Assembly: GCA_946902875.1 (NCBI GenBank) | Contig: OX336345.1 | Span: forward strand, 7,501 to 71,500 | Source: Nematopogon swammerdamellus | Lineage: Eukaryota > Arthropoda > Insecta > Lepidoptera > Adelidae | Reading direction: 5' to 3' | DNA: 64,000 nt | Shown here: in pieces, positions 23,201 to 35,200 of the stretch | Numbering within the stretch: the first letter of the stretch is position 1 | Layout of the letters: every line of letters starts with the position of its first letter | Notes under the pieces: model-generated | The model's input: only the letters and a program-made list of their open reading frames with translations | The model's database searches: none | Told to the model about the DNA's origin: nothing | Program-made: the position numbers and the translations under genes

Positions 23201-26200
23201 GATTATTTCACGAACATATAAAGAAACAGAGGTCATAATTTTTAGATCCCTGAAATATTTTCTACACGATGTAGTTCTGTCAGTGTAAGCCATGACCCTT
23301 ATTGCTCTTTTTTGCATAACAAGTACACGTTCACTGTCGGTGGAATTTCCCCACAGGATGATGCCGTATGACAGGAGGGAGTGAACATATGCAAAGTAGG
23401 TCTGTTTTAATGCTTCTTCAGATATAAGTGGTTTAAGTTTCTTCATTGCATATATACCACTCGCCATCCTCCCGCACAGCTCATCGACGTGCTGCTTCCA
23501 CGTGAGAGCAGCGTCAATATTGAACCCCAGAAGTTTTGTCTTTTCTACGCTCGTGAGTGATGTTGAGTCTGTGAGTTGGACATTTATATTAGATGTTAAT
23601 GTTTTTCCATTAAAGAATATAATGTTTGTTTTATCAGAGTTAAGTATGAGTCCATTACAGACAAACCAATCCTTTACCTTATCCATTATAATTGATATTT
23701 TAGTTTTTAATTCATGTGTTGTTTCCCCATACACTACAATGGTTGTGTCATCGGCATATAGTATGATGCTACCGTCAACATCTAGCTTTGCAATGTCATT
23801 TAGAAATGTTATGAATAGACAATTTCCAAGAGAGGAGCCCTGAGGTACCCCAATTGTTACCTGACCCGGACTGGATCTCAGTTTTTTCCAAGAAATGACC
23901 TAAGTAGATGCCCACTTACCCCTCTAACACTATACCATTCAAGTTTGGACAATAATAGATTGTGATTCACTGTGTCAAAGGCTTTTGAGAGATCAAGGCA
24001 AATAGCCGCTACTTTCTTTTTTTTTATCCATTCCACTTACTACTGTGTCTATGAAGCTGTGTGTGGCGGTGGTTGTGGAGCGGCACTTCCGGTAAGCAAA
24101 CTGACATCCACTAACAAGTACTACATGCTTTGTCGCTTTTGAGAGTATGAGTATATCCGGTCTTAATGCTGTGGTACAGATTTCCGAAGGCATTTGGTAA
24201 TGCTTCTCATGTGTGTCCATCAACAATTCCCAATCCTTTGCTGCTCCCAAAATTGAAGAAGGTTTAGAGTCCTATCTTTGGGCAGCTTATTGGCTCCAGG
24301 TTTCACAAAGTTGACCTTCTGGAAGCCGCTACTGGTTTGCCCTTTCCTGGTCCGTGCAATTGACAGGTTGATGGCCTCTCTGATGATTTGGAGGACTTTA
24401 TCATGACGGAAGGAATACTGGCCTCACTCAAGTAGTATTTTGCATCCGCATATCAAATGTTTGGCCGTGCCTACGAACTCCTTACATGACGGGCATAGTC
24501 TATTTGTGGATTTCCCCCATCAAACTAGGTTACTCGGGTCGGGGAGAGTAAGCTGGAATGCATTTAAGTAGAACTTAAGCAGCTCAGGGGACCAGTTGTA
24601 TATTATGGATTTCCACTTCAATGCAGGAGGGATGCAGAAGTCGCCCACTGTTAGCCAATCATTCTGCATTTCTAGGTTTAAGGCGTGAAGTTTGAAGCCT
24701 TGTTCCATGTCCTCCTGAGTTGAGCTTGCTCTCTAAGTCGACGAAAAAACATGAGTCGATATGACATAAGAATTACCGTATTTTTTCGTACGGCACCCCT
24801 ATCGCTGCCGTACGCCGTACATTAGTCGATTTCTAGCCTCGATTACCGTACGATACGGCAATTACCGTACGTTTGGCAACACTGCTGCTTGGGCCGATTG
24901 TGCCTCTCTATCGCTTGTTACGCGCTCTCGCTTACACACACAGGCTCAGATGGAACGTGACACTTTTTCGTGCGTGCAGCCGGTGTTCATTAACTTATAA
25001 GACGTTATCACGTCAAAAAAAAATTGAACTAAAAAGTATTAAATACCTAATATTTTGAAATTTTCTCTGTCATTTTATTGAAATACATGAATCGATATTG
25101 TGATACATATTCGAATCCTTGTTTCATGAATATTCTAAATTTGAAATCTTTTCCGACCGGCCAGATGCGCTTAATATATTATGGTACGAGTACCATCGAG
25201 CTGGTCTGATGATGGAGACGGAAGGTGGCCATAGGAACTCCTAAACTACACATGATAAACCCATCGTGTTTGGGCTCGTTGCATTTGTCTTCACGAGCAA
25301 TTTACTTTAGACCTAAGAGATTCTCAATTCAACGGTATGTTTTCTTTTTTTGGATGTTTGTTACGCGATTACTCCGTCAATTGTAATCCGATTTTGAAAA
25401 TTCTTTTTTTTGTTTGAAAGGGGTAACCCTGAGGTGGTCCCATTATAATTTGGTCAAGATTGGATTGGAAAGCGAGGCGTTCGGCCTCGCGATTCCGCCG
25501 AGTACATTAGTAGCAATAAATTACTAAAAAAAATTGTGAAAAAAAAACTGTTTTAAAAAACATAAAACCGACTTCCAAAAAAAAGTAGAACTAAAAAAGT
25601 ATTTAAAATAAAAATATAAAAACCACCTTCAAAAATGTATGAAATAAAAAAAAAACCAACCCTAGAGTTGAAGGCGGTGCTAAAGCAAGCAAAAATGATG
25701 CATGAAAGAAAACATGAGTGGATGATATCCATACATCGGAATCCGCGGGGCACGAATGATTCAAGGTTGTTTAGTGATGGGACAATGTATCCACAAATAT
25801 CGAAAATCGATCGTTATTTTAGAATAATATGAAATAATGTCGATTATTAAAACTAAGAGTATTTCTATAGAAAATAAGATAAGATTTTTTTTACCAACTT
25901 ACACGTGTTACATCATAATGATATTGAAGACTTTTTTGTTACTGTTATGAAACTGAATCGATTAGGCTATAAAAATCAACCACCTATTTTTTTATTTAAA
26001 CACATAAAAAAATATTTTACATAAAAAAAAGGCCAAGGTCCAAAAAAATAGGTCTTACAAAATTTGTTCATAGTAAGCTAAGGGGGGGTTCTGTATCAGA
26101 AATAGATCACTTTTGAAGAACAAAGAATTTTTTTTTTCACAAAAATTTTTTTTTTATGTTAACTGTAAAAAAAATTTTTTCTTAATCGTTTCGGTTTCGT

Positions 26201-29200
26201 GCTAGGAACAAAAAAGTCTTCCAACACGTATATCTCTTTCTTTCAGAAATTGTGAAAAACCACAATTTTAGTTTTATTAGTATGGAATAGAAAGAATTGA
26301 ATTTTTTTTACCAACTTACACGTGTTACATCATAATGGTCATGAAGACTTTTTTGTTACTGTTATGAAACTGAATCGATTAGGTTATAAAAATCAACCAC
26401 CTATTTTTTTATTGAAATACCTACATAAAAAAATTTTTTACTTAAAAAAAGCCCAAGGTCCAAAAATTTTTATATAGGTTTTACTCCCTATATGATACAG
26501 AACCCCCCCTTAGCGTACTATGAACTAATTTTGAAAGACCTTATATAAATATGTATTATATTTACTTAATCGTTAACATAAAGTATACATGTTTATATAA
26601 GTACTGTAGGTATATAAGTATTCAGGTCTGAAATATGAAATATGACATGAATAAAATACAATAAACAAATAAATATGAGTATCGATAACAGTGTCGATTG
26701 TTTATTGATCGCCGTAGTCAATCCCTAACAAGGTCGTATTCGTGCCCCGCGGATTCCGATGTATGATGATATCCTTTGTGATTTGTGTAGCCTTTTTAGC
26801 ACCGCCTTCAACTCTAGGGTTCGTTTTTTTTTATTTCATACATTTTTGAAGGCGGTTTTTATATTTTTATTTTAAATAGTTTTTTAGTTCTACTTTTTTT
26901 TGGAAGTCGGTTTTATGTTTTTTAAAACAGTTTTTTTTTTTGTTACTATTGATCCCAATAATCATTTCCTAAATTTAATGTAGTGGCCGTTACAACAGCC
27001 TGTAGAGTAGAATGAATAAAGTATGCTAACTTCCAAGTGTCGAGAAGCTGCGCGAGTGGATGGTTGGTGTCGTCGGCGCGGAAGCACAGAAGTGTATGGT
27101 AGGTGCTCGCGGCGCTCTCCTTGCAGCCGCTGGAGCAGTACAGAGCCCCGCAGCGCTCGCAGCCGGTCGCGCTGCCCAGCTCCACGGCGCAGCAATCTGG
27201 ATACGGCAGCACTATGTCCGGTTTGGCCGACAAACGGCGAACGTTCTGCTCGGCTGTCTCTAGAGGTCTGTAAATTAAAAACTGATGAAGAACTGAGAAC
27301 TCTATAGTCAAATTACACCGGTACACGTAATCTGCCTACAACAAAATTCTGACGTGTAAATACGATTGCCCTGAGCTGATCCAAATGTTCACATTGAACC
27401 AAAACGTTCATCTTCGAGGCCACAGCATGAAACTAAGTTGAACAATCTTTAACAGCAATACTCACAAACATTTCATAGCAGAGTGGCAGACGACTGGAAC
27501 CAACTTCCAGAGGAAGTAATGAGCGCATTTAGTACCAACCATAGAGAAATAATATACGTCTATGGTACCAACCAATTCCAAAATAGACTAGATAAATGTC
27601 TAACAAATAAAACATAATCTCAAAAAGAGTGCTCAAGAACGATAATAAAAAAATAATAATAATAAATAAAAAAAAGTTAAGATAATGACAAAAACAACAA
27701 ATTTTAACTGGATTTAGACGTATCAGCCTAGGCTGCCTGTCTAAAATAAATAAATAAATAAATAACAAAATAAATAAATGAAGCTACTTCACCAGATGCC
27801 TTAGTCCGCAGCTAAGTGGAGCACCGCACCGCACATTCTTGTTAGAGCCGTCAAACTACAACGGTACACGTAATCTCCTTACAACAATAAATGAAGCTAC
27901 TTCACCAGATGCCTTAGTCCGCAGCTAAGTGGAGCACCGCACCACACATTCTTGTTAGAGCCGTCAAACTACAACGGTACACGTAATCTCCTTACAACAA
28001 TAAATGGAGCTCCTCCACCTGATGCCTTAGTCCGCAGCTAAGTGGAGCACCGCACCGCACATTCTTGTTAGAGCCGTCAAACTACAACGGTACACGTAAT
28101 CTCCTTACAACAATAAATGAAGCTACTTCACCAGATGCCTTAGTCCGCAGCTAAGTGGAGCACCGCACCACACATTCTTGTTAGAGCCGTCAAACTACAA
28201 CGGTACACGTAATCTCCTTACAACAATAAATGGAGCTCCTCCACCTGATGCCTTAGTCCGCAGCTAAGTGGAGCACCGCACCGCACATTCTTGTTAGAGC
28301 CGTCAAACTACAACGGTACACGTAATCTCCTTACAACAATAAATGGAGCTCCTCCACCTGATGCCTTAGTCCGCAGCTAAGTGGAGCACCGCACCACACA
28401 TTCTTGTTAGAGCCGTCAAACTACAACGGTACACGTAATCTCCTTACAACAATAAATGGAGCTCCTCCACCTGATGCCTTAGTCCGCAGCTAAGTGGAGC
28501 ACCGCACCAAACATTCTTGTTAGAGCCGTCAAACTACAACGGTACACGTAATCTCCTTACAACAATAAATGGAGCTCCTCCACCTGATGCCTTAGTCCGC
28601 AGCTAAGTGGAGCACCGCACCAAACATTCTTGTTAGAGCCGTCAAACTACAACGATACACGTAATCTCCTTACAACAATAAATGGAGCTCCTCCACCTGA
28701 TGCCTTAGTCCGCAGCTAAGTGGAGCACCGCACCACACATTCTTGTTAGAGCCATAAAACGAGACGATCCCTCGCATCTCTCTCTCCGGATCTTATCGCA
28801 CACACGAAGACCCTCCGTATCATTGTGAGAGCGGCAAACTACCCCTAAACTAAATCATTAAGCTAAATACACATAGTAAAAGCACTAGGTACTGGGTTAA
28901 TAAATTGATACCTCGATTAGTTAAGCCACAAGAGGTGGAGGTGCGTGCAAACAGCCGACCCATAGATCTTCCAGCCTGCCAATCTACGAACTTCCACACA
29001 GACACAGTCCGTCTGGAATTCTGATAGGTAGTTGATCTGATGTGCTGCTATGTGAGTATTGCCGTTCATAGCTGCATGCCGAATGCCAAGGAGACGTTTA
29101 GATTTGTCCTTGTGGCCAGATTGGGCAATTGTGTTTCAAATCGACCCAGATTGCCTGCAAAAACTGTACGTAAGGATTTTATTATGACTGGAAAGTTGTT

Positions 29201-32200
29201 ATTTATTTCTTCAACGGTAACAATGAATTAAATCTGATCGGGTAGGTCATTTCCCCACCTTGTTGGAGAATATAATTACAATTATATAATGTTATCACCG
29301 TAGCCCCATTATACTTAACACTGGCATAGTCTGCCGGAGCAGGTTTCCAAAGACAAATCAATAGTAATCATCAATCATCATCAATACTAATAATAAATCT
29401 GTAAGGGGTCGTCGTAGAGTAAGTTACTTTGTTTCATGAGATGTTGCTTTTGTAGACTCTATGTATGATACTCAAACTAAATTGACAATTTTTTTAATTC
29501 TTTTCTGTATGTATGTTCCTCATAACTCTTAAACCGATCATCCAAATTCGATGAAAAGTAGTACAAGCACATATAACTATACGCGACACAGGATAGGCTA
29601 AATAAAATTCAGTTCCAGTTATGCTAAGATGTGGCTCTCATACAAACCGAATTGTTCTGTGCGCCGAAATAAAGTAACAGGCTTACTTATTTTCTTCTTT
29701 TTAAATACAAATTTCACGCGAGCGGAGCCGCAGCCAAAAGCTAGTATTTATAATAATAAACTACTGCATTTGGCAGCTGTCACAAGTATCATGTCTCAGG
29801 GAACAAGACACAAGACACTTGGACACAACGAAAGAACAGAAATGCAACAATATTCTGTAGTTATTGTTTGCTCTTAGTGACTATCTTCATATTCAAAAAT
29901 AAAAAAGATAAAATAGAAAAAGAGAAGATAGCTTAAGTAGGTAAGTACCTCATACAATAATCGCAAGCCAAATATTTATAAGCCGCATTCCAAGCAAATT
30001 GGCATGATACTATCGGGCACTCCTCTAGTATCACATCGCCTTTCTCAAATTTTTTTGTTGCGAAAAGCCCTTTTCCCTGAAACAATAAACACATTTTAAA
30101 TTATTATTATATTTTCTTTATTTCACATTTTATATTACATTTACATTAATTTTACATATATTATAACTATAAAAGGTAATAAATATACACAAAATGAATA
30201 CAAACAAATAAAAACGGTAATACCGCCGGCGGCGGGAGACTATTATTATTATTATTGTTTAAATACACTAGCAGCTTAAAGCTGATGCGTCTACATCGAA
30301 GTTGGTAAATTGATGGTGCACTTGTTAGATTTTTTTTGTTTTGTTTTTTGGTTTTTGTTTTTTTTTGTTTTGTTTTTTTTTTTATTTCTTTCTAAAGTTT
30401 GTGGTTTTTTATATAGATGTCAAGTCTGTTTTTGAAGCTGTTCACTGAAGTAGCACTAATCACTTCCTCTGGTAGTCTGTTCCACGAGTCAACTACCCGG
30501 TTGGCAATAAAGTGTTTTCTTAGGTTTGATTTGCTTGAGGTTCGGTTTAGTTTTAATGAGATTATTATACATATATATTATAATAATATATAAAACATTT
30601 TATCTATTTATAGATTGGGCCTCTCTATACTACAACACGATTCAAATAAGAATAGGATTCTACGAACTGTCAAACTGACGGGACAATCGTCAAACTGCCT
30701 TAAGCAAAGTAAAGTAAAGCCGCGTACAGAGCGAGCGAGAGCCAGCGAGGCCCATCGCCGATGGCAAGCGAACCCTCGCTCGCCATCGTTTGCTATCGCT
30801 GTTACGGCCACACTGACTGCGCACGGCCGAACGGCTGTATCCGGAGCACGACCGAACGCCACCGAACGCAATCGAGTGCGCGCCTTCGCATTCGCTTAGC
30901 GTCGCTGTACCGTCCAGACCTGTTCGCGCGCTCTCGCTTGTTGGCCTTCGCGCGCTCTCGCTCGCTAGGTCTGTACGCGGCTTAAGACTTCCATATGGCG
31001 TGCAAAAAAAGAAATATACTATTCGAAAAAAATAAGAAAAAAAATAGGTAAAAAAACTTTTAAGTTAAACGGTTTTATTAAAAAAAAAAAACAGCTGTAC
31101 AAAAAATTTGAAAAAAATCAGCTAAGTATACAAAAACTAGAAAATAATAAGGACACAAACCTGGGCCTTCTTAAGATTTTACGTCTGGGTAAGAAATCGT
31201 CAATACTAGCGTGCTGTCTTCTCATGTCGGATGCCAAAGGGCACTTTGTGTCGCTGCGTCAGCGGAATAAGTAATAAATTGAGACTTTTAACAGACTAAT
31301 ATAAAAACGTGGGGCGCATGTTATTACGTATATTATACGCCCCACGTTTTTATATTAGTCTGTTAAAAGTCTCAATTTATTACTTATTCCGCTGACGCAG
31401 CGACACAAAGTGCCCTTTGGCATCCGACATGAGAAGACAGCACGCTAGTATTGACGATTTCTTACCCAGACGTAAAATCTTAAGAAGGCCCAGGTTTGTG
31501 TCCTTATTATTTTCTAGTTTTTGTATAGCTGATTTTTTTCTAATTTTTTGTACAGCTGTTTTTTTTTTAATAAAACCATTTAACTTAAAAGTTTTTTTAC
31601 CTATTTTTTTATTTACTCGTTTTTAGTTTGATTTTTTTTATAATTTTTTTCTTTCATGTTGTTCCCACGAGTATTAGACCAATAACATACAACCCCCTCC
31701 CTGAGGTCCATGTAGTGGCGCAAGGCTCTCATACAACAATATGTGGCCAGCCTTGAAGTTGAAACGCTAACGACGTATAATTTTTATCCACCCTAATGCC
31801 ACACAGTCCTCGGCACGTTTCAAACGTTGACTTGGGTGGTGTATCGCTAACAACGTATCATTTTTAGCCACCCTAACGCCACACAGTTCTCGGGACAATA
31901 CAGAAACCTTAACTTGGGTGGATTCAAACAAATATCCTGATCCTTATTTTTGTTTTATTTAAGTTCAACAGTCCACCTCCTGCCTCCATAATCAGATCCT
32001 CGTCACCAAGTGTATTGGTAGAAGTATGGGTCACTCGTCCAAACCAACCAAATGAGCCCAAATTCGAGGGGGTTACTAGTAACAGTTGAAGAGTTCCACT
32101 GTACACCTTCTGACTCCATCATCAGACCCTCGTCACCAAGTGTATTGGTAGAAGTATGGGACACTCGTCCAAACCAACCAAATGAGCCCAAACTCGAGGG

Positions 32201-35200
32201 GGTTACTAGTAACAGTTGAAGAGTTCCACTGTGCACCTCCTGACTCCATCATCAGACCCTCGTCACTAAGTGTATTGGTAGAAGTATGGGACACTCGTCC
32301 AAACAAACCAAATGAGCCCAAACTCGAGGGGGTAACTAGTAACAGTTGAAGAGTTCCACTGTGCACCTCCTGACTCCATCATCAGACCCTCGTCACCAAG
32401 TGTATTGGTAGAAGTATGGGACACTCATCCAAACAAACCAAATGAGCCTAAACTCGAGGGGGTTACTAGTAACGGTTGAAAAGTTCCACTGTACACCTCC
32501 TGACTCCATCATCAGACCCTCGTCACCAAGTGTATTGGTAGAAGTATGGGACACTCGTCCAAACAAACCAAATGAGCCCAAACTCGAGGGGGTTACTAGT
32601 AATGGTTGAAGAGTTCCACTGTACACCTCCTGACTCCATCATCAGACCCTCGTCACCAAGTGTATTGATAGAAGTATGGGACACTCGTCCAAACCAACCA
32701 AAAGAGCCCAAACTCGAGGGGGTTACTAGTAACGGTTGAAGAGTTCCACTGTACACCTCCTGACTCCATCATCAGACCCTCGTCACCAAGTGTATTGGGA
32801 GAAGTATGGGACACTCGTCCAAACCAACCAAATGAGCCCAAACTCGAGGGGGTTACTAGTAACAGTTGAAGAGTTCCACTGTGCACCTCCTGACTCCATC
32901 ATCAGACCCTCGTCACCAAGTGTATTGGTAGAAGTATGGGACACTCATCCAAACAAACCAAATGAGCCCAAACTCGAGGGGGTTACTAGTAACGGTTGAA
33001 AAGTTCCACTGTACACCTCCTGCCTCCATCATCAGACCCTCGTCACCAAGTGTATTGGTAGAAGTATGGGACACTCATCCAAACCAACCATATGAGCCCA
33101 AACTCGAAGGGGTTACTAGTAACGGTTGAAGAGTTCCACTGTACACCTCCTGACTCCATCATCAGACCCTCGTCACCAAGTGTATTGGTAGAAGTATGGG
33201 ACACTCGTCCAAACAAACCAAATGAGCCCAAACTCGAGGGGGTTACTAGTAACGGTTGAAGAGTTCCACTGTACACCTTCTGACTCCATCATCAGACCCT
33301 CGTCACCAAGTGTATTGGTAGAAGTATGGGACACTCGTCCAAACCAACCAAATGAGCCCAAACTCGAGGGGGTTACTAGTAACGGTTGAAGAGTTCTACT
33401 GTACACCTCCTGACTCCATCATCAGACCCTCGTCACCAAGTGTATTGATAGAAGTATGGGATACTCGTCCAAACCAAACATATGAGCCCAAACTCGAGGG
33501 GGTTACTAGTAACGGCTGAAGAGTTCCACTGTACACCTCCTGACTCCATCATCAGACCCTCGTCACCAAGTGTATTGGTAGAAGTATGGGACACTCGTCC
33601 AAACCAACCAAATGAACCCAAACTCGATGGGGTTACTAGTAACGGTTGAAGAGTTCCACTGTCCACCTCCTGACTCCATCATCAGACCCTCGTTACCAAG
33701 TTGAAATTATCATAATATTGTATTGTCACGAGAACTCAATGTGTGTGCAAAGTTTCATAAAAATCGGTTCAGTAGAAGTAGTTGAAAAATTTGTCGCAAG
33801 ATTTGAAACAAAGATAGAAACAAATATACGAAGTCAAGCTAAATAAAACCGTTTAATAATAAAAAAAAATAGAAAGAGAATTACTTTTAAAGAAATATTT
33901 ATTTCAACAACAGAGATTCACAAAGAGATAGACATACAAAATTGTTATTCTACTCCAGCTCTTGAATACCACTCATTTCAGCATCGTTGTCTGATTGATC
34001 CGAGTCCCTACTGTCAGACTCTTGGCACATTCAAAATCTTGTTGAAGAAACATTATCTCAGCAGTTGCTCTGTTGTGGAATAAGGTATTATGTATTTATT
34101 TATCTTATTATATACTTGTATCTATGTATGGACATGTATATTTATATAAGTATGTTTTTATTTGTTTATGTATACATTTGTATAAGTATGTACTATATAT
34201 ATATATATATATATTACTTTCCTGTCCAAATGTCTGCACTACCCTTGTCATATTTCTTTCTCATTTACTCTAATCACCCAAAGGTTGACTGGAAGAAATC
34301 ACTTAAAGTGATAAGTCCGCCTTTGCACGCTACTGTTCTCTTGTTTCTGTGTGAATTATTGTTAGCTTCCATTCTTCTTCTGTATGTTATCTTCTGTCTT
34401 GTGTATCTCTGTGTTCTTGTGTGCAATAAAGGATTTCTATTCTATTCTATTCTATTCTATTCTATTCCCTACTGCTGCTGCTGTTACGAATATTTATACA
34501 TATATACATAGCGTCACGCCTGTTTCCCGGTGGGGTAGGCAGAGACAACGGATCTCCACGTTCCACGATCCTGACACACCTCTGCCGCCACCTTATTAGA
34601 ATATGTTCATATTATAAACTAATGCACATAGACTAATATTACAATGACGTCAGCCTCGGTAGCTCAGTGGTGCGGTCGGTCGACCGTTGTTAAGGACACC
34701 TGGGGCGCGGTCAGTACTTAAATGGGTGACCGTGTTTCGGATTCCACGTAAAACTGTAGGTCCCTTCCCTTCTTACCTTACTACGTGGTAGGGTTTATCC
34801 CGTCCGGGTTGGAAACGTCGGTCGGCTCGAGTAGACTTCTTGAGGCATGTAGATATTTCCATCTGATTGTGATACAATTTCCGGGTTCTTCAATTGTTGC
34901 AGGATTGCAGAGGCGTGTTCTTTTTCGCCCACGGAAAACTTATCAACATTGCTGATAATTTCTCGAGATCTTCGATGTAAAACAGAACTTCTTTTACTAA
35001 TATTGTCATCTACACAAGAAAAGATCCCAGAGCAAGAAAGTCAATAACAAACTTAACAAAAATACAAACCTCTTTTACTCATTGTCATCTACACAAGAAA
35101 AGATCCCAGAGCAAGAAAGTCAATAACAAACTTAACAAACTTAACAAAAATACAAACCTCTTTTACTCATTGTCATCTTTTTTTTTTTTTTTTTTTTTAT

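Larger units (their letters stand above)
19085..24112 (-). mobile_element. Jockey/CR1-type LINE, 5'-truncated, split by a second LINE
   Basis: Minus-strand frame 23734-22946 encodes the thumb and C-terminal region of a reverse transcriptase ([30 protein letters not shown]). Upstream, 24112-23740 holds a broken palm region ([10 protein letters not shown], then YADD-like remnants). The 3' end is 22945-22885 plus 19208-19085, with a (TTTGTC)n tail. Flanked by AACAAG duplications. Confidence 0.8.
18566..24718 (-). mobile_element. LINE (R2/Dong-type endonuclease) copy 3, split by a 5-kb nest
   Basis: 18566-19084 and 24119-24718 together rebuild the same element as at 14616-15656, with the same 5' edge. 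The break falls at AACAAG, which is duplicated (19079-19084 and 24113-24118). Everything between is a later insertion. Confidence 0.8.

Noticed and set aside
29040..29231. Plus-strand frame with [11 protein letters not shown], recalling the SET motif NHSCxPNA
   Set aside because: Opposite strand to SMYD5, no further SET motifs around it, and no splice context; taken as chance.
30608..30985. Arginine/alanine-rich frames on both strands
   Set aside because: They lie within a GC-rich Harbinger-like MITE with TAA duplications; composition artefact.
32003..33666. Series of identical 77-residue minus-strand frames
   Set aside because: Products of the 130-bp satellite period; no gene structure.
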